Positions 1 to 7,992 of a stretch of DNA of 64,000 nt are shown here, one piece after another. Position 1 is the stretch's first letter; each line of letters begins with the position of its first letter. This DNA comes from GCA-002793235 sp965267355 (GTDB lineage Bacteria; Bacteroidota; Bacteroidia; Flavobacteriales_E; Vicingaceae): assembly GCA_965267355.1 (NCBI GenBank), contig OZ253956.1, positions 2,418,001 through 2,482,000 of the forward strand. The letters are read 5' to 3'. The notes under the pieces were generated by a model that was given only the letters and a program-made list of their open reading frames with translations, was not told where the DNA came from and did no database searches. The position numbers and the translations under genes are program-made.

Positions 1-612
1 ATCCCAGGAGTATCACTTATCAATATTGGCAAATATGCTGGTTTGGGAGGATTAATCATAGCTTTCTTTTTAGCGAATATTGCTGGGCAATCACTTCCTG
101 CCACATGGTCGTTTTTTACAGTTGAACAGTATAATTGGAATGAAGCAGAAATAGGTTATAGTTTAAGTGCTGTCGGTTTTATGGTAGCCATTGTTCAGGG
201 AGGTTTAATAGGTTGGTCAGTAAATAAATTTGGCAACAAAAAAGTAATCCTGGGAGGCTTTATATTGTGGAGTATTGGAATGTTCTTATTCTCTGTAGCA
301 GTAAAAGAATGGATGCTATATGCTTTTCTTGTGCCTTATGCATTAGGAGGTGTTGCTGGCCCTACCCTACAAAGTTTATTATCAAACGAGGTTTCTGAAA
401 AAGAACAGGGAAATCTGCAAGGAGCATTAACCAGTATGGTAAGTATAACCACCATTATTGGTCCTATGCTAGCGACAGGGTTATTCTATTATTTTGCTAA
501 TAAAGAATTTGAATACTACTTTCCAGGAGCTCCTTATGTTGCTGCCGCTTTAATACTTTTGTTAAGTACTGTAATTGTATTTAATTCCTTAAAAAGGATA
601 CAAGCTACTTAA
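1..612 (+). CDS. MFS transporter, C-terminal part (partial at window edge)
   Basis: The reading frame is open from the first base and ends at TAA 610-612, so the gene begins upstream of the window. About 203 residues are visible. They form hydrophobic segments with short charged loops, including a loop reading NKFGNKKVILGG, which resembles the conserved G-x-x-x-D/N-R/K-x-G-R/K-R/K loop of major facilitator proteins. The pattern resembles the C-terminal half of TetA/drug:H+ antiporters (TCR family), so it probably exports a small molecule across the inner membrane. The substrate cannot be read from this half. The family call is fairly sure; drug specificity is only a guess. Confidence 0.75.
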   Translation: MPGVSLINIGKYAGLGGLIIAFFLANIAGQSLPATWSFFTVEQYNWNEAEIGYSLSAVGFMVAIVQGGLIGWSVNKFGNKKVILGGFILWSIGMFLFSVAVKEWMLYAFLVPYALGGVAGPTLQSLLSNEVSEKEQGNLQGALTSMVSITTIIGPMLATGLFYYFANKEFEYYFPGAPYVAAALILLLSTVIVFNSLKRIQAT

Positions 613-670
613 TTAACCATTTCTTTTAAGAATTTAAACTCATAATCTTTTTCTAATCGTCTGTAAATTT

Positions 671-678
671 TATCTTTG
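671..678 (+). promoter_or_regulatory. Bacteroidota -7 promoter box (TATCTTTG)
   Basis: TATCTTTG matches the TAnnTTTG -7 element of Bacteroidota sigma-A promoters and lies 23 bp before the ATG at 702. No clear TTTG -33 element is visible upstream. It probably drives the IF-2 N-domain-like gene. Confidence 0.55.
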
Positions 679-701
679 CAGCTGTAAAAACGGCAATAAT
701 T

Positions 702-1496
702 ATGCGATTAGGACAATTAGCAAGACAACTTGATATTAAGACAGAAAAAATTGTAGATTTTTTAGAGAAAGAAAAACAAATCATGATTAAGTCACATCCA
801 AACGCAAAAGTTGATGATGAGTTGATTGATGAAATTACTAATCATTTTAAACCAGCTATAGTTGAAGAAGAAGTAGAAGAAAAAATAGATAACCCTGAAG
901 TGGATGATGAGGAAACTGTTAAAGAAGAAATAGTAGCTGAAGATGAAATACCTGCTGAACCAGAACACATTGAAACCCCAAAAACTGAACTAGATGGCCC
1001 TAAAATTGTTGGTAAAATTGACTTGCCTAACAAGAAAGATATTCAGGTAGAAATAGACGGTGTTGTTTATGACCAAGAGTTTTTAGATAAAAAAAAGAAA
1101 GAAGAATTAGAAGAAGTAAGGAAGCAAAAAAAGCTAGAGAAAGAGCAACAAAAGAAAGAAGAAGCTGAGAAAAAACGCATTGCATTAGAAAAAAAGAAAT
1201 TGGAAGCTGAACGCCAAGCAATGTTGGCTCAAGAAGAAAACAATGCATTATCAGCGGAGGAACAGAGAAAGAAAGAGTTAATTAGAAAAGCACAGGAAGA
1301 GCGTGAAAGAAAGTTAGAGGAGAAAAGAAAACAACGTCAAAAAGAGCATTATGCTAAGAAACACGCTATTAAATCTGCGCCTAAGAAGAGGAAAAAGAAA
1401 GTTGAAGAAACTGTTAATGCAGTAGAATCTACCCCAGAACAAAAACCTCAAGAAACAAGTATTGTTAAAAAGTTTATTAAGTGGTTAAATACTTAA
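702..1496 (+). CDS. IF-2 N-terminal-domain-like, Lys/Glu-rich coiled-coil protein
   Basis: This is a 264-aa protein. Residues 1-45 (RLGQLARQLDIKTEKIVDFL) look like the small helical N-terminal domain of translation initiation factor IF-2. The GTPase and other IF-2 domains are absent; a full IF-2 is several times longer, so this is not infB. Residues about 50-110 are acidic and about 125-225 are a long Lys/Glu/Arg-rich segment predicted to be coiled coil, followed by a basic tail. There is no signal peptide, so it is cytoplasmic. A role in ribosome or nucleic-acid binding is possible by analogy but unproven. Its end overlaps the convergent M14 peptidase gene by 4 bp. Confidence 0.6.
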   Translation: MRLGQLARQLDIKTEKIVDFLEKEKQIMIKSHPNAKVDDELIDEITNHFKPAIVEEEVEEKIDNPEVDDEETVKEEIVAEDEIPAEPEHIETPKTELDGPKIVGKIDLPNKKDIQVEIDGVVYDQEFLDKKKKEELEEVRKQKKLEKEQQKKEEAEKKRIALEKKKLEAERQAMLAQEENNALSAEEQRKKELIRKAQEERERKLEEKRKQRQKEHYAKKHAIKSAPKKRKKKVEETVNAVESTPEQKPQETSIVKKFIKWLNT

Positions 1497-3223
1497 TTTA
1501 ACAATCTTCCTACTGGATATAAGTTGTGGGTATTTTCGTAATAGGGAGAGTTCTTATAGATGAAATATAACTGTTGCTGACGGTTTTTAGCAAATTCAAC
1601 ATCGCTATTTTTCTTCTCTTCAAACTTTAATTTAAGGTTATTATCATTAGTCAATAATTCTTTAGCTGTTTCTTCAAAAGAAAATGGCGAATACCACTCT
1701 TTTTGTTGTAAAATTCCATCAAAGAAATTCCAAGCAAAATAAGAATCTACGCCTTGAGGTTCCAATGTTTCTACAATATAACGATTAGCAGGCTGATTAA
1801 CATAGATAATATAGTCTCCTTGATAATACTGTTGCTCCCTTAATTGCTTTTCTACTTTAACCTCATAGTGCATGTAATGCCCTTCATAAGGTTGTTTAAC
1901 TGTTTTATAATCGATTATACGATACATTTCAACATCAATACTTTTATCTTCTTTTAATCTTTCCATCTTCACTTTATTCCATTTCAGGCGTTTTATCACA
2001 TCCTTATAGGCTTGAGGAATAATATACGCTTTTGGTTTCTCTATTTTATGGATTGGAGTGTACCTATTGTAATAGTTAATCTTTTTAGTGTATGGTTTAT
2101 CATGGTTATAAATCAGTAACTTTTCATTTTTACCAAAATCACTCTCAATATACTCTGCTTCATATCCTTTAAAATCAATTTGAGTATATGAGGCTGTATC
2201 TAAGTGCCACCCCAATGCAAATGTTTTTTGGTTGATTACTGATTGAATGGCTTTTTCTCTTTCCTCTACTAACTCTGAATGATTTTGATTCATGTATTTA
2301 AGTGCAGAAAGCAAAAACTCATAGGTCTGTTCTACCCTATCCTTATAAGGTTTATATTTTAAAGCTTCTGTAACGAAACCAATGGTATTAAATAAGGTAG
2401 TATAACCTGTTGAGTATCTTGGGGTGTCCAAATAATCTTTAATACCATTATCAGGGGTTCCTTTGTAATTATACACATAAGGACACATTTCCATCTCCTT
2501 GTTTTTCATATCCTCGTATAAATAGGGTAACATTTTATTTCTTAGTAAGTTCCTAATTTCACTCGTCATTTTATCTGGTTGAGAAGCAATCAAAGTCATA
2601 GTGTGTTGATGATCTGAGCCATTAGAGGTATGCGTATCAATAAAAACATCAGGGTCATACTTGTGGTAGATTTGAGTAAAAGCCTTAGAGTTCTCAGTAT
2701 CACATTTGATAAAATCTCTATTCAAATCTCTGTTTTTAGTATTTCCTCTAAAACCATATTCTTCCGGTCCATTTTGATTAGCTCTACTACAGCAGCTTCT
2801 ATTTAATCCTCCACCCACATTGTAAAAAGGAGTAATGCAAACAATGGTATTATCTAAAAGTTTCTGATACTCCTTATTGTTTAATAAGTCATTAGCAAAC
2901 TTTACGCTGGCATCAACTCCACAGGGCTCTCCGGGGTGTATGGCGTTATTTATTAGTAAAACAGATTTTTTACTTTCTCTTATCTCTTTTCCTTTAAACT
3001 TTTTATCTGATGAAATGATGAAAACACCTATTGGTTTTCCAGCATCACTCTCTCCTATTTCTTTAAACTCTGCAATATTGTGCTTAGCGGCTAATTTTCG
3101 GTAAACTTCATGAGTTTCGGCATAAGTATAGGTTTCGTTACTGGTGTACTTGTAAGTTTGTTCTACTTGAGCCATAGATGCCAAGCATGTTAGAGTTAGA
3201 AAAGGAAAAAGAAATAACTTCAT
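1493..3223 (-). CDS. Secreted M14-family zinc carboxypeptidase
   Basis: This 576-aa protein has an N-terminal signal peptide ending near LASMAQ. The M14 zinc site is visible: H96-x-x-E99 in the sequence AIHPGEP, and H198 in FIDTHTSNGS. E286 in GFVTEAL fits the catalytic glutamate. It should remove C-terminal residues from peptides in the periplasm or outside the cell. The catalytic domain occupies about residues 30-330; the remaining 245 residues form a C-terminal region with no domain I can name, and no T9SS sorting signal is seen. It stands alone and is divergent from the DUF2461 gene. Family assignment is sure; substrate is unknown. Confidence 0.88.
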   Translation of the reverse strand: MKLFLFPFLTLTCLASMAQVEQTYKYTSNETYTYAETHEVYRKLAAKHNIAEFKEIGESDAGKPIGVFIISSDKKFKGKEIRESKKSVLLINNAIHPGEPCGVDASVKFANDLLNNKEYQKLLDNTIVCITPFYNVGGGLNRSCCSRANQNGPEEYGFRGNTKNRDLNRDFIKCDTENSKAFTQIYHKYDPDVFIDTHTSNGSDHQHTMTLIASQPDKMTSEIRNLLRNKMLPYLYEDMKNKEMEMCPYVYNYKGTPDNGIKDYLDTPRYSTGYTTLFNTIGFVTEALKYKPYKDRVEQTYEFLLSALKYMNQNHSELVEEREKAIQSVINQKTFALGWHLDTASYTQIDFKGYEAEYIESDFGKNEKLLIYNHDKPYTKKINYYNRYTPIHKIEKPKAYIIPQAYKDVIKRLKWNKVKMERLKEDKSIDVEMYRIIDYKTVKQPYEGHYMHYEVKVEKQLREQQYYQGDYIIYVNQPANRYIVETLEPQGVDSYFAWNFFDGILQQKEWYSPFSFEETAKELLTNDNNLKLKFEEKKNSDVEFAKNRQQQLYFIYKNSPYYENTHNLYPVGRLLN

Positions 3224-3238
3224 AAAATGATTTTAATT

Positions 3239-3246
3239 CAAAAATA
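3239..3246 (-). promoter_or_regulatory. -7 promoter box for the M14 peptidase gene
   Basis: On the minus strand this reads TATTTTTG, a full match to TAnnTTTG, 15 bp before the peptidase start codon. It is back-to-back with the plus-strand box at 3263-3270. Confidence 0.5.
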
Positions 3247-3262
3247 CCAAATTAAGTACACC

Positions 3263-3270
3263 TATTTTTG
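3263..3270 (+). promoter_or_regulatory. -7 promoter box for the DUF2461 gene
   Basis: TATTTTTG matches TAnnTTTG and lies 27 bp before the ATG at 3298. Only 16 bp separate it from the oppositely oriented box for the peptidase gene. Confidence 0.5.
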
Positions 3271-3297
3271 TAATTTAAAACCCTAAAAATGTGATTT

Positions 3298-3981
3298 ATG
3301 GCAACCATTAGTAAAGAAAATTTTAAGTTTTTATCTGATTTAAAAAAGAATAATAATCGTGATTGGTTTAACAAAAACAAGGATGTTTATCTAAAGCAGC
3401 ACGAAAATATAATTGCCTTTGCTGATTCTTTATTAGTAGAACTTAACAAGCACGATAACATAGAAACACCTACTGGTAAAAAAAGTTTATTTAGAATATA
3501 CAGAGATGTAAGATTTTCCAAAGATAAATCGCCATACAAAACTAATTGGGCTGGTGGTTTTAAACGTGCAACCGCACAATTAAGAGGTGGCTATTATTTT
3601 CATATCCAACCAGGAAATGTTATGGTTGGTGGTGGTTTTTGGGCTCCCAACAAAGATGATTTACATCGAATAAGAGAGGATATTGCTATGGATGATCAGC
3701 CATTACGCAAAATCATTAATAGTAAATTATTTAAAGACACCTTTGGAACATTGGATGGTGAACAATTAAAGTCCGCTCCAAAAGGATTTGACAAAGAACA
3801 TCCAGCAATAGATTTATTGAGGTACAAACAGTTTATCATATCCAAAAAGTTTACCGATAAAGAGGCTATGAGTGCTGATTTTGTTCACATGGTTAACGAT
3901 ACCTTTAAGAAAATGCGTCCCTTTTTCGATTACATGAGTGAGAGTGTAACTACTGATGCTAATGGGGTTTCAATAGTTTAA
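3298..3981 (+). CDS. DUF2461 (TIGR02453) family protein
   Basis: This 227-aa cytoplasmic protein matches the DUF2461 family over its whole length. Family hallmarks are the start FKFLSDLKKNNNRDWFNKNK, the block RIYRDVRFSKDKSPYKTNW near residues 65-83, and GGYYFHIQPGNVMVGGGFW near 98-117. The family is widespread in Bacteroidota and other bacteria. Its biochemical role is not established, so none is given here. It has its own promoter, is divergent from the M14 peptidase gene, and is followed by a T9SS cargo gene with its own leader. Confidence 0.85.
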   Translation: MATISKENFKFLSDLKKNNNRDWFNKNKDVYLKQHENIIAFADSLLVELNKHDNIETPTGKKSLFRIYRDVRFSKDKSPYKTNWAGGFKRATAQLRGGYYFHIQPGNVMVGGGFWAPNKDDLHRIREDIAMDDQPLRKIINSKLFKDTFGTLDGEQLKSAPKGFDKEHPAIDLLRYKQFIISKKFTDKEAMSADFVHMVNDTFKKMRPFFDYMSESVTTDANGVSIV

Positions 3982-4037
3982 AAATTGCAACTATTTCAAG
4001 TAGAAATACGTAATTACTTTGAACCTAACTAACTATT

Positions 4038-5033
4038 ATGTATAAATCTATATTTTCTTTTGTTTTAATAGTAATTTTTTCTTTTACTTCTTATGCTTCT
4101 TTAGTTAGTACCAATGGTACGGGAGGGGGTGATTGGTCTAATGCAAATACATGGAATCCAATAGGTGTTCCCGGCTGTGTTGATACGTTAGTAATTTTAG
4201 CAGGAGATGTTTTAAGTGTTAATACTCAACAAGATTATGAAGCTTGCCCAGCAATGGTAATTTTAATATATGGACAAATTGACTTTCCAAATAACGGACC
4301 CAAGTTAAAATTACCTTGTAACTCTTATGTAAAAGGTTTTGCAGGAAGTAGCATTACTGCTCCTGGAGGAGATAATTCAAATAAGATATCAATATGTGGT
4401 ACATGGGTTTGGGAAAGTAAAGACCCTGATTTAACCGGACCATTTGAATTAGGAAATGTCCCCTTACCGATAGAATTATTGAGTTTTACTGCGGAGATAG
4501 ATAATACATCTGTAAAACTTATTTGGAAAACTTTAACCGAAATAAATAATGATTATTTTACTATAGAAAGAAGTGTAAACGGAATTTCTTTTGATGTTTT
4601 AGGAACAGTACCCGGCAATGGTAATACCACAACAATTATGGAGTATGATTTTTATGATGATGCTCCAATTGAAGGAACCTCTTATTATCGTTTAAAGCAA
4701 ACAGATTTTGATGGAAAGTATGAGTATTTTAAACTAGTAGCTGTAAACTACAACATAAGTGATGATGGTATTTGTACACTTAATGTTTATCCAAACCCTT
4801 GTGTTGGGAATTGCACTATAAATTTGGCAGATTGTCCTTTAGGAGAAAGTGATGTAAATGTTGAGCTATATGATGCTTTTGGAAAAAGAATTACTAACAG
4901 AATTTCACCTAAAAGTAAAGATCAAGATATCTCCTTTCACTTGAATTCATCTAACAATTTGTCTCCAGGGGTTTATATTGTTAAAGCAAACACTAATGGT
5001 AAAGCTCAATCTCAGAAAGTTATAATTAAATAA
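4038..5033 (+). CDS. Secreted T9SS cargo protein with C-terminal sorting domain
   Basis: This 331-aa protein begins with a Sec signal peptide (about residues 1-20, ending near SYAS). A beta-rich segment follows with a G-x-W-S-N-x-x-T-W-N pattern seen in many extracellular Bacteroidota proteins. Residues about 145-240 resemble the linker domain that often precedes T9SS tails (LPIELLSFTAE...VKLIWKTLTEINNDYF). The last 75 residues are a type A T9SS sorting domain: VYPNP, then GVYIVKANTNG and a final VIIK. It is predicted to cross the outer membrane by T9SS and be secreted or attached to the surface. Its specific function is unknown. A TACTTTG motif at 4015-4021 is one base short of a promoter box. 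Confidence 0.85.
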   Translation: MYKSIFSFVLIVIFSFTSYASLVSTNGTGGGDWSNANTWNPIGVPGCVDTLVILAGDVLSVNTQQDYEACPAMVILIYGQIDFPNNGPKLKLPCNSYVKGFAGSSITAPGGDNSNKISICGTWVWESKDPDLTGPFELGNVPLPIELLSFTAEIDNTSVKLIWKTLTEINNDYFTIERSVNGISFDVLGTVPGNGNTTTIMEYDFYDDAPIEGTSYYRLKQTDFDGKYEYFKLVAVNYNISDDGICTLNVYPNPCVGNCTINLADCPLGESDVNVELYDAFGKRITNRISPKSKDQDISFHLNSSNNLSPGVYIVKANTNGKAQSQKVIIK

Positions 5034-5058
5034 TTATTACCTTGGTCAAAAAATAATT

Positions 5059-5934
5059 ATGCATCATATCCTTTTTAAGGTTTCAACGTTTTGTCTTCTT
5101 TTAATAATTTATTCATGTTCTGAAGAAAAAGATAATAATTCAGAGAAAATAGATTCTGAAATTATTGATACTGATACTTCTTCATTAGCAGATAAACTTG
5201 ACATGAAAGACGGAGAAACTCGAATGTTTACTATGCCTACCCCACTTCAAACAGCGGCTGCACTCCAAATTATGAATGTGGAATATACAAATCAATTATT
5301 AATTGAGCATAATATAGTTAATTCCAAGTCCGACATTGATTTAGCGATGATTCTTGGCATGTATATGGTTGATTTAGGCTACACTACCATTTATAATAAC
5401 TCTCAAGAAAGTTTAAACTATGCTAAAGATATTCAAGATATTATGGATGAACTTCCAATAGGGTATTATGTAAATGATGCTTTTAGAAAACGATTTAAAC
5501 AAAACTTGAATGACAAAGATTCACTGTGCAAAGTTATACTTGAAGGTTATAATGATGCTAATCAATTTATGATTGAAAACCAGAATGAAGGCCTTGGTTT
5601 ACTTATTTTAACAGGAGCCTACATTGAAAGTTTATACCTTATATCTTCTTCAAAAGTAGGTAGCGAATGGAATCAAGAGTACAATAACTTATTTATCCAA
5701 CAAAAACTTTTTTTAGAGAATTTCATCACTTTGTTAGCACCTTACAATTCTAATGAGAAAATAAATCATATTTATAATGATTTGAATAAATTGAGTCACT
5801 TTTTTAACAAAATTGAAACAACATTCGATGAAAAAACACAACAATTTCAACTTGTAAAACCGATTACACCGAAACAATTTAAATCAATACAGTCAAAAAT
5901 TTCGATTATTAGAAGTAATATAATAAAAAGTTAA
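5059..5934 (+). CDS. Hypothetical lipoprotein
   Basis: The 291-aa product starts with a lipoprotein signal (LLLIIYSCSEEK, lipidated Cys near residue 20) followed by an Asp/Glu/Ser-rich linker, so it is probably anchored in a membrane facing the periplasm or the surface. The rest looks helical. I do not recognise a named domain, though similar lipoproteins are common in marine Bacteroidota. It follows the T9SS cargo gene by 25 bp and may share its transcript. Its 3' end overlaps the convergent BNR-repeat gene by 4 bp. Confidence 0.65.
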   Translation: MHHILFKVSTFCLLLIIYSCSEEKDNNSEKIDSEIIDTDTSSLADKLDMKDGETRMFTMPTPLQTAAALQIMNVEYTNQLLIEHNIVNSKSDIDLAMILGMYMVDLGYTTIYNNSQESLNYAKDIQDIMDELPIGYYVNDAFRKRFKQNLNDKDSLCKVILEGYNDANQFMIENQNEGLGLLILTGAYIESLYLISSSKVGSEWNQEYNNLFIQQKLFLENFITLLAPYNSNEKINHIYNDLNKLSHFFNKIETTFDEKTQQFQLVKPITPKQFKSIQSKISIIRSNIIKS

Positions 5935-6944
5935 TTAATACTTATTGATGCATACTTCCCATTTCTGCCAAACAACCACCCATTATTATTTTTAACAACA
6001 CAAGTGTAAAATCCTTCTGTTGAAATGGGTTCCCAATTTTTACCATAATCGTAAGAAACATCAACTCCTGTCCTACCGCAAGCAATATAAATACCATCAC
6101 CATTATAAGTAACACAAGAACGGTAACCATTTGGTGGAGTAACTGGAACTTGCCAAGTTTTACCTCCATCTTTGGTGTAAGCGCAATTTCCTTCAACATT
6201 GGTAGAATCTAAATAATTACCTCCTACCACTACTCCATTTTTTTCATCCATAAAACATAAAGAATAAATACCCGAAGCTTCTCCACTTCTCATTGGTGTG
6301 TTTACTACTTCCCAAGTTTTCCCTCTGTTATAAGAAATAAATACTCTAGAATATTTTCCTCCACCTGTACCAATAAGAACTGTACTATCTCCAACGCATT
6401 GTATTCCTGTCCCACTCGCAGCAAATCCAGCTTCATCTTTAAAAGTTTTAGGAATTTTTATTGGTTGTAACTGTTGCCAACTATCTCCCCCATCTTTTGT
6501 TTCAATTAAAAACAATTCATTATCAATAGGATCACTAAATGCAATACCGTTTTGATTGTCCCAAAAATCCATTCCATCAAAGAATACTTTAGGGTTGTCA
6601 TTTTCATATACCTTTTTCCAAGACTTACAAACATCTTTAGTCTTGTAAATCACACAACCATTACCTGAACTCATAATAATAGCTGTCTTTTCATTAAAAG
6701 CGTGTATATCTCTAAAATCAAGTGTATCCTTATCTCTTTCAACAAAGCTTACCCAATCATTTCCATTAAGGCTTTGTTGTATTACACCATTTGTTCCACT
6801 TACCCAAACTATATTATCATCTACTATAGATAATCCTCTTACTGATGGATGGTGTTCATTATATTGAGCTTTTCCAACTTTAACTTCAGGGTTAGAGCAA
6901 GCCACAAATACCAAACATATTATTGGGATAAATTTCAAATTCAT
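5931..6944 (-). CDS. YCF48/BNR-repeat beta-propeller lipoprotein
   Basis: This 337-aa protein has a lipoprotein signal (IICLVFVACSNPE, Cys near 16). It contains repeated blades of the type KDGGKTWQ, YDYGKNWEPI, YNRGKTWEVV and TKDGGDSWQ, typical of the sialidase/BNR and YCF48-like (photosystem II stability factor) beta-propeller family. In Bacteroidota such lipoproteins are often annotated as oxidoreductase or glycosyl hydrolase, but no catalytic residues can be assigned here. It is probably a surface or periplasmic binding propeller. It is divergent from the RluA-type gene, with 42 bp between the chosen starts. Confidence 0.75.
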   Translation of the reverse strand: MNLKFIPIICLVFVACSNPEVKVGKAQYNEHHPSVRGLSIVDDNIVWVSGTNGVIQQSLNGNDWVSFVERDKDTLDFRDIHAFNEKTAIIMSSGNGCVIYKTKDVCKSWKKVYENDNPKVFFDGMDFWDNQNGIAFSDPIDNELFLIETKDGGDSWQQLQPIKIPKTFKDEAGFAASGTGIQCVGDSTVLIGTGGGKYSRVFISYNRGKTWEVVNTPMRSGEASGIYSLCFMDEKNGVVVGGNYLDSTNVEGNCAYTKDGGKTWQVPVTPPNGYRSCVTYNGDGIYIACGRTGVDVSYDYGKNWEPISTEGFYTCVVKNNNGWLFGRNGKYASISIN

Positions 6945-6986
6945 CAGCTAAAATTAGCACAAATAGGTTTTATTTGCAGCTTATTT

Positions 6987-7934
6987 ATGGATAAAGAAAT
7001 ATTTAAGCATAAAATCCAAAAAGTATGTAGTCCCCTGCCTGGCAGTAAGCCAGAATCAGTTACCTACACACTTACGGTTAAGAAGAAGTATGAAGACTTA
7101 AGTATCATTGATTTTTATTGTAAAAATGTACCTCGTTCAAATGCAGCAATCTGGCAACAAAAAATAAGTTCTAGAACTTTAAAAGTTAATGGTAAAGTTG
7201 TTTCGGAAGAATATGTGGTAAAAGCAGGAGATTTAACTTCCCATACTTCTGAACCTAAAGTTGAACCACCTATAAATCCAAACATTGAACTAATACACGC
7301 TTGTGATGATTTTTGGGTAATTAACAAGCCCTCACCATTACCCATGCACGCATCAGGTAGATTTGTTAGAAACACGCTTATCAACATTTTAGAATTAGCT
7401 TTCCCTGAAGAAGAGTTTAAAATGGTGCATCGAATAGATGCTAATACTACTGGATTGGTAGTTATTGCTAAAAACAGAGAAGCAGCTAATTATTTAAGAA
7501 TTCAATTTGAAAACAAAACGGTAAGTAAAGTTTACATTGTTTTAGTAGAAGGTATTGTTGAATCAGATACTATAAAAACAGACACCTCTATTGGCAAGGA
7601 AGTATTAGAAGCTGGGGCTAGAAAAGTTACAAAAGAAGGAAGAAAAGCTAACTCGGAAATTGAAGTGATGGAGCGAAGAGTAAACGAAACCCTAATAAAA
7701 GTGATGCCCCAAACGGGGCGAACCAATCAAATACGTTTACATCTGGCAGATATTAGCCATCCTATTGTTGGTGACTTAGGTTATAAAGATGCTAATTACT
7801 TTAAGAATAATCCTTTTACCTATCCTGATGATTCACTTTTTTTGCATGCTTATCAGATACAATTTACTCACCCTAACACAGATAATAAAGTAATGTTTCA
7901 AGCCCCAATCCCTCCAAAATTTAAAGCAGAGTAA
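6987..7934 (+). CDS. RluA-family pseudouridine synthase
   Basis: Using the ATG at 6987 the protein has 315 residues. The frame is open back to 6849, but that extension would run antisense through the neighbouring lipoprotein's signal peptide, so it is rejected. The catalytic motif HRIDANTTGL carries Asp151. The conserved NKPSPLPMHASG (about 113-124) and TGRTNQIRLHL motifs are present. It should isomerise specific uridines in rRNA or tRNA to pseudouridine. The N-terminal 100 residues contain an S4-like segment (SSRTLKVNGKVV). It belongs to the RluA/RluC/RluD group; the exact target cannot be decided. Confidence 0.87.
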   Translation: MDKEIFKHKIQKVCSPLPGSKPESVTYTLTVKKKYEDLSIIDFYCKNVPRSNAAIWQQKISSRTLKVNGKVVSEEYVVKAGDLTSHTSEPKVEPPINPNIELIHACDDFWVINKPSPLPMHASGRFVRNTLINILELAFPEEEFKMVHRIDANTTGLVVIAKNREAANYLRIQFENKTVSKVYIVLVEGIVESDTIKTDTSIGKEVLEAGARKVTKEGRKANSEIEVMERRVNETLIKVMPQTGRTNQIRLHLADISHPIVGDLGYKDANYFKNNPFTYPDDSLFLHAYQIQFTHPNTDNKVMFQAPIPPKFKAE

Positions 7935-7958
7935 AATAGCTAATCTCTTTCAAAAACC

Positions 7959-7966
7959 TATATTTG
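7959..7966 (+). promoter_or_regulatory. -7 promoter box for the SulP gene (TATATTTG)
   Basis: TATATTTG is a full match to TAnnTTTG and lies 26 bp before the ATG at 7993. Confidence 0.55.
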
Positions 7967-7992
7967 CCGCTTTTTTAAAGTAAGAAAGAGGC

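Noticed and set aside
842..1248. Minus-strand open frames opposite the charged coiled-coil protein
   Set aside because: They are shadows of the Lys/Glu-rich gene on the plus strand; their low-complexity Ser/Leu content comes from its repeated codons.
6849..6986. 46-codon N-terminal extension of the RluA-type synthase
   Set aside because: It runs antisense to the lipoprotein signal of the divergent gene and shows no pseudouridine synthase similarity; ATG 6987 is the better start.
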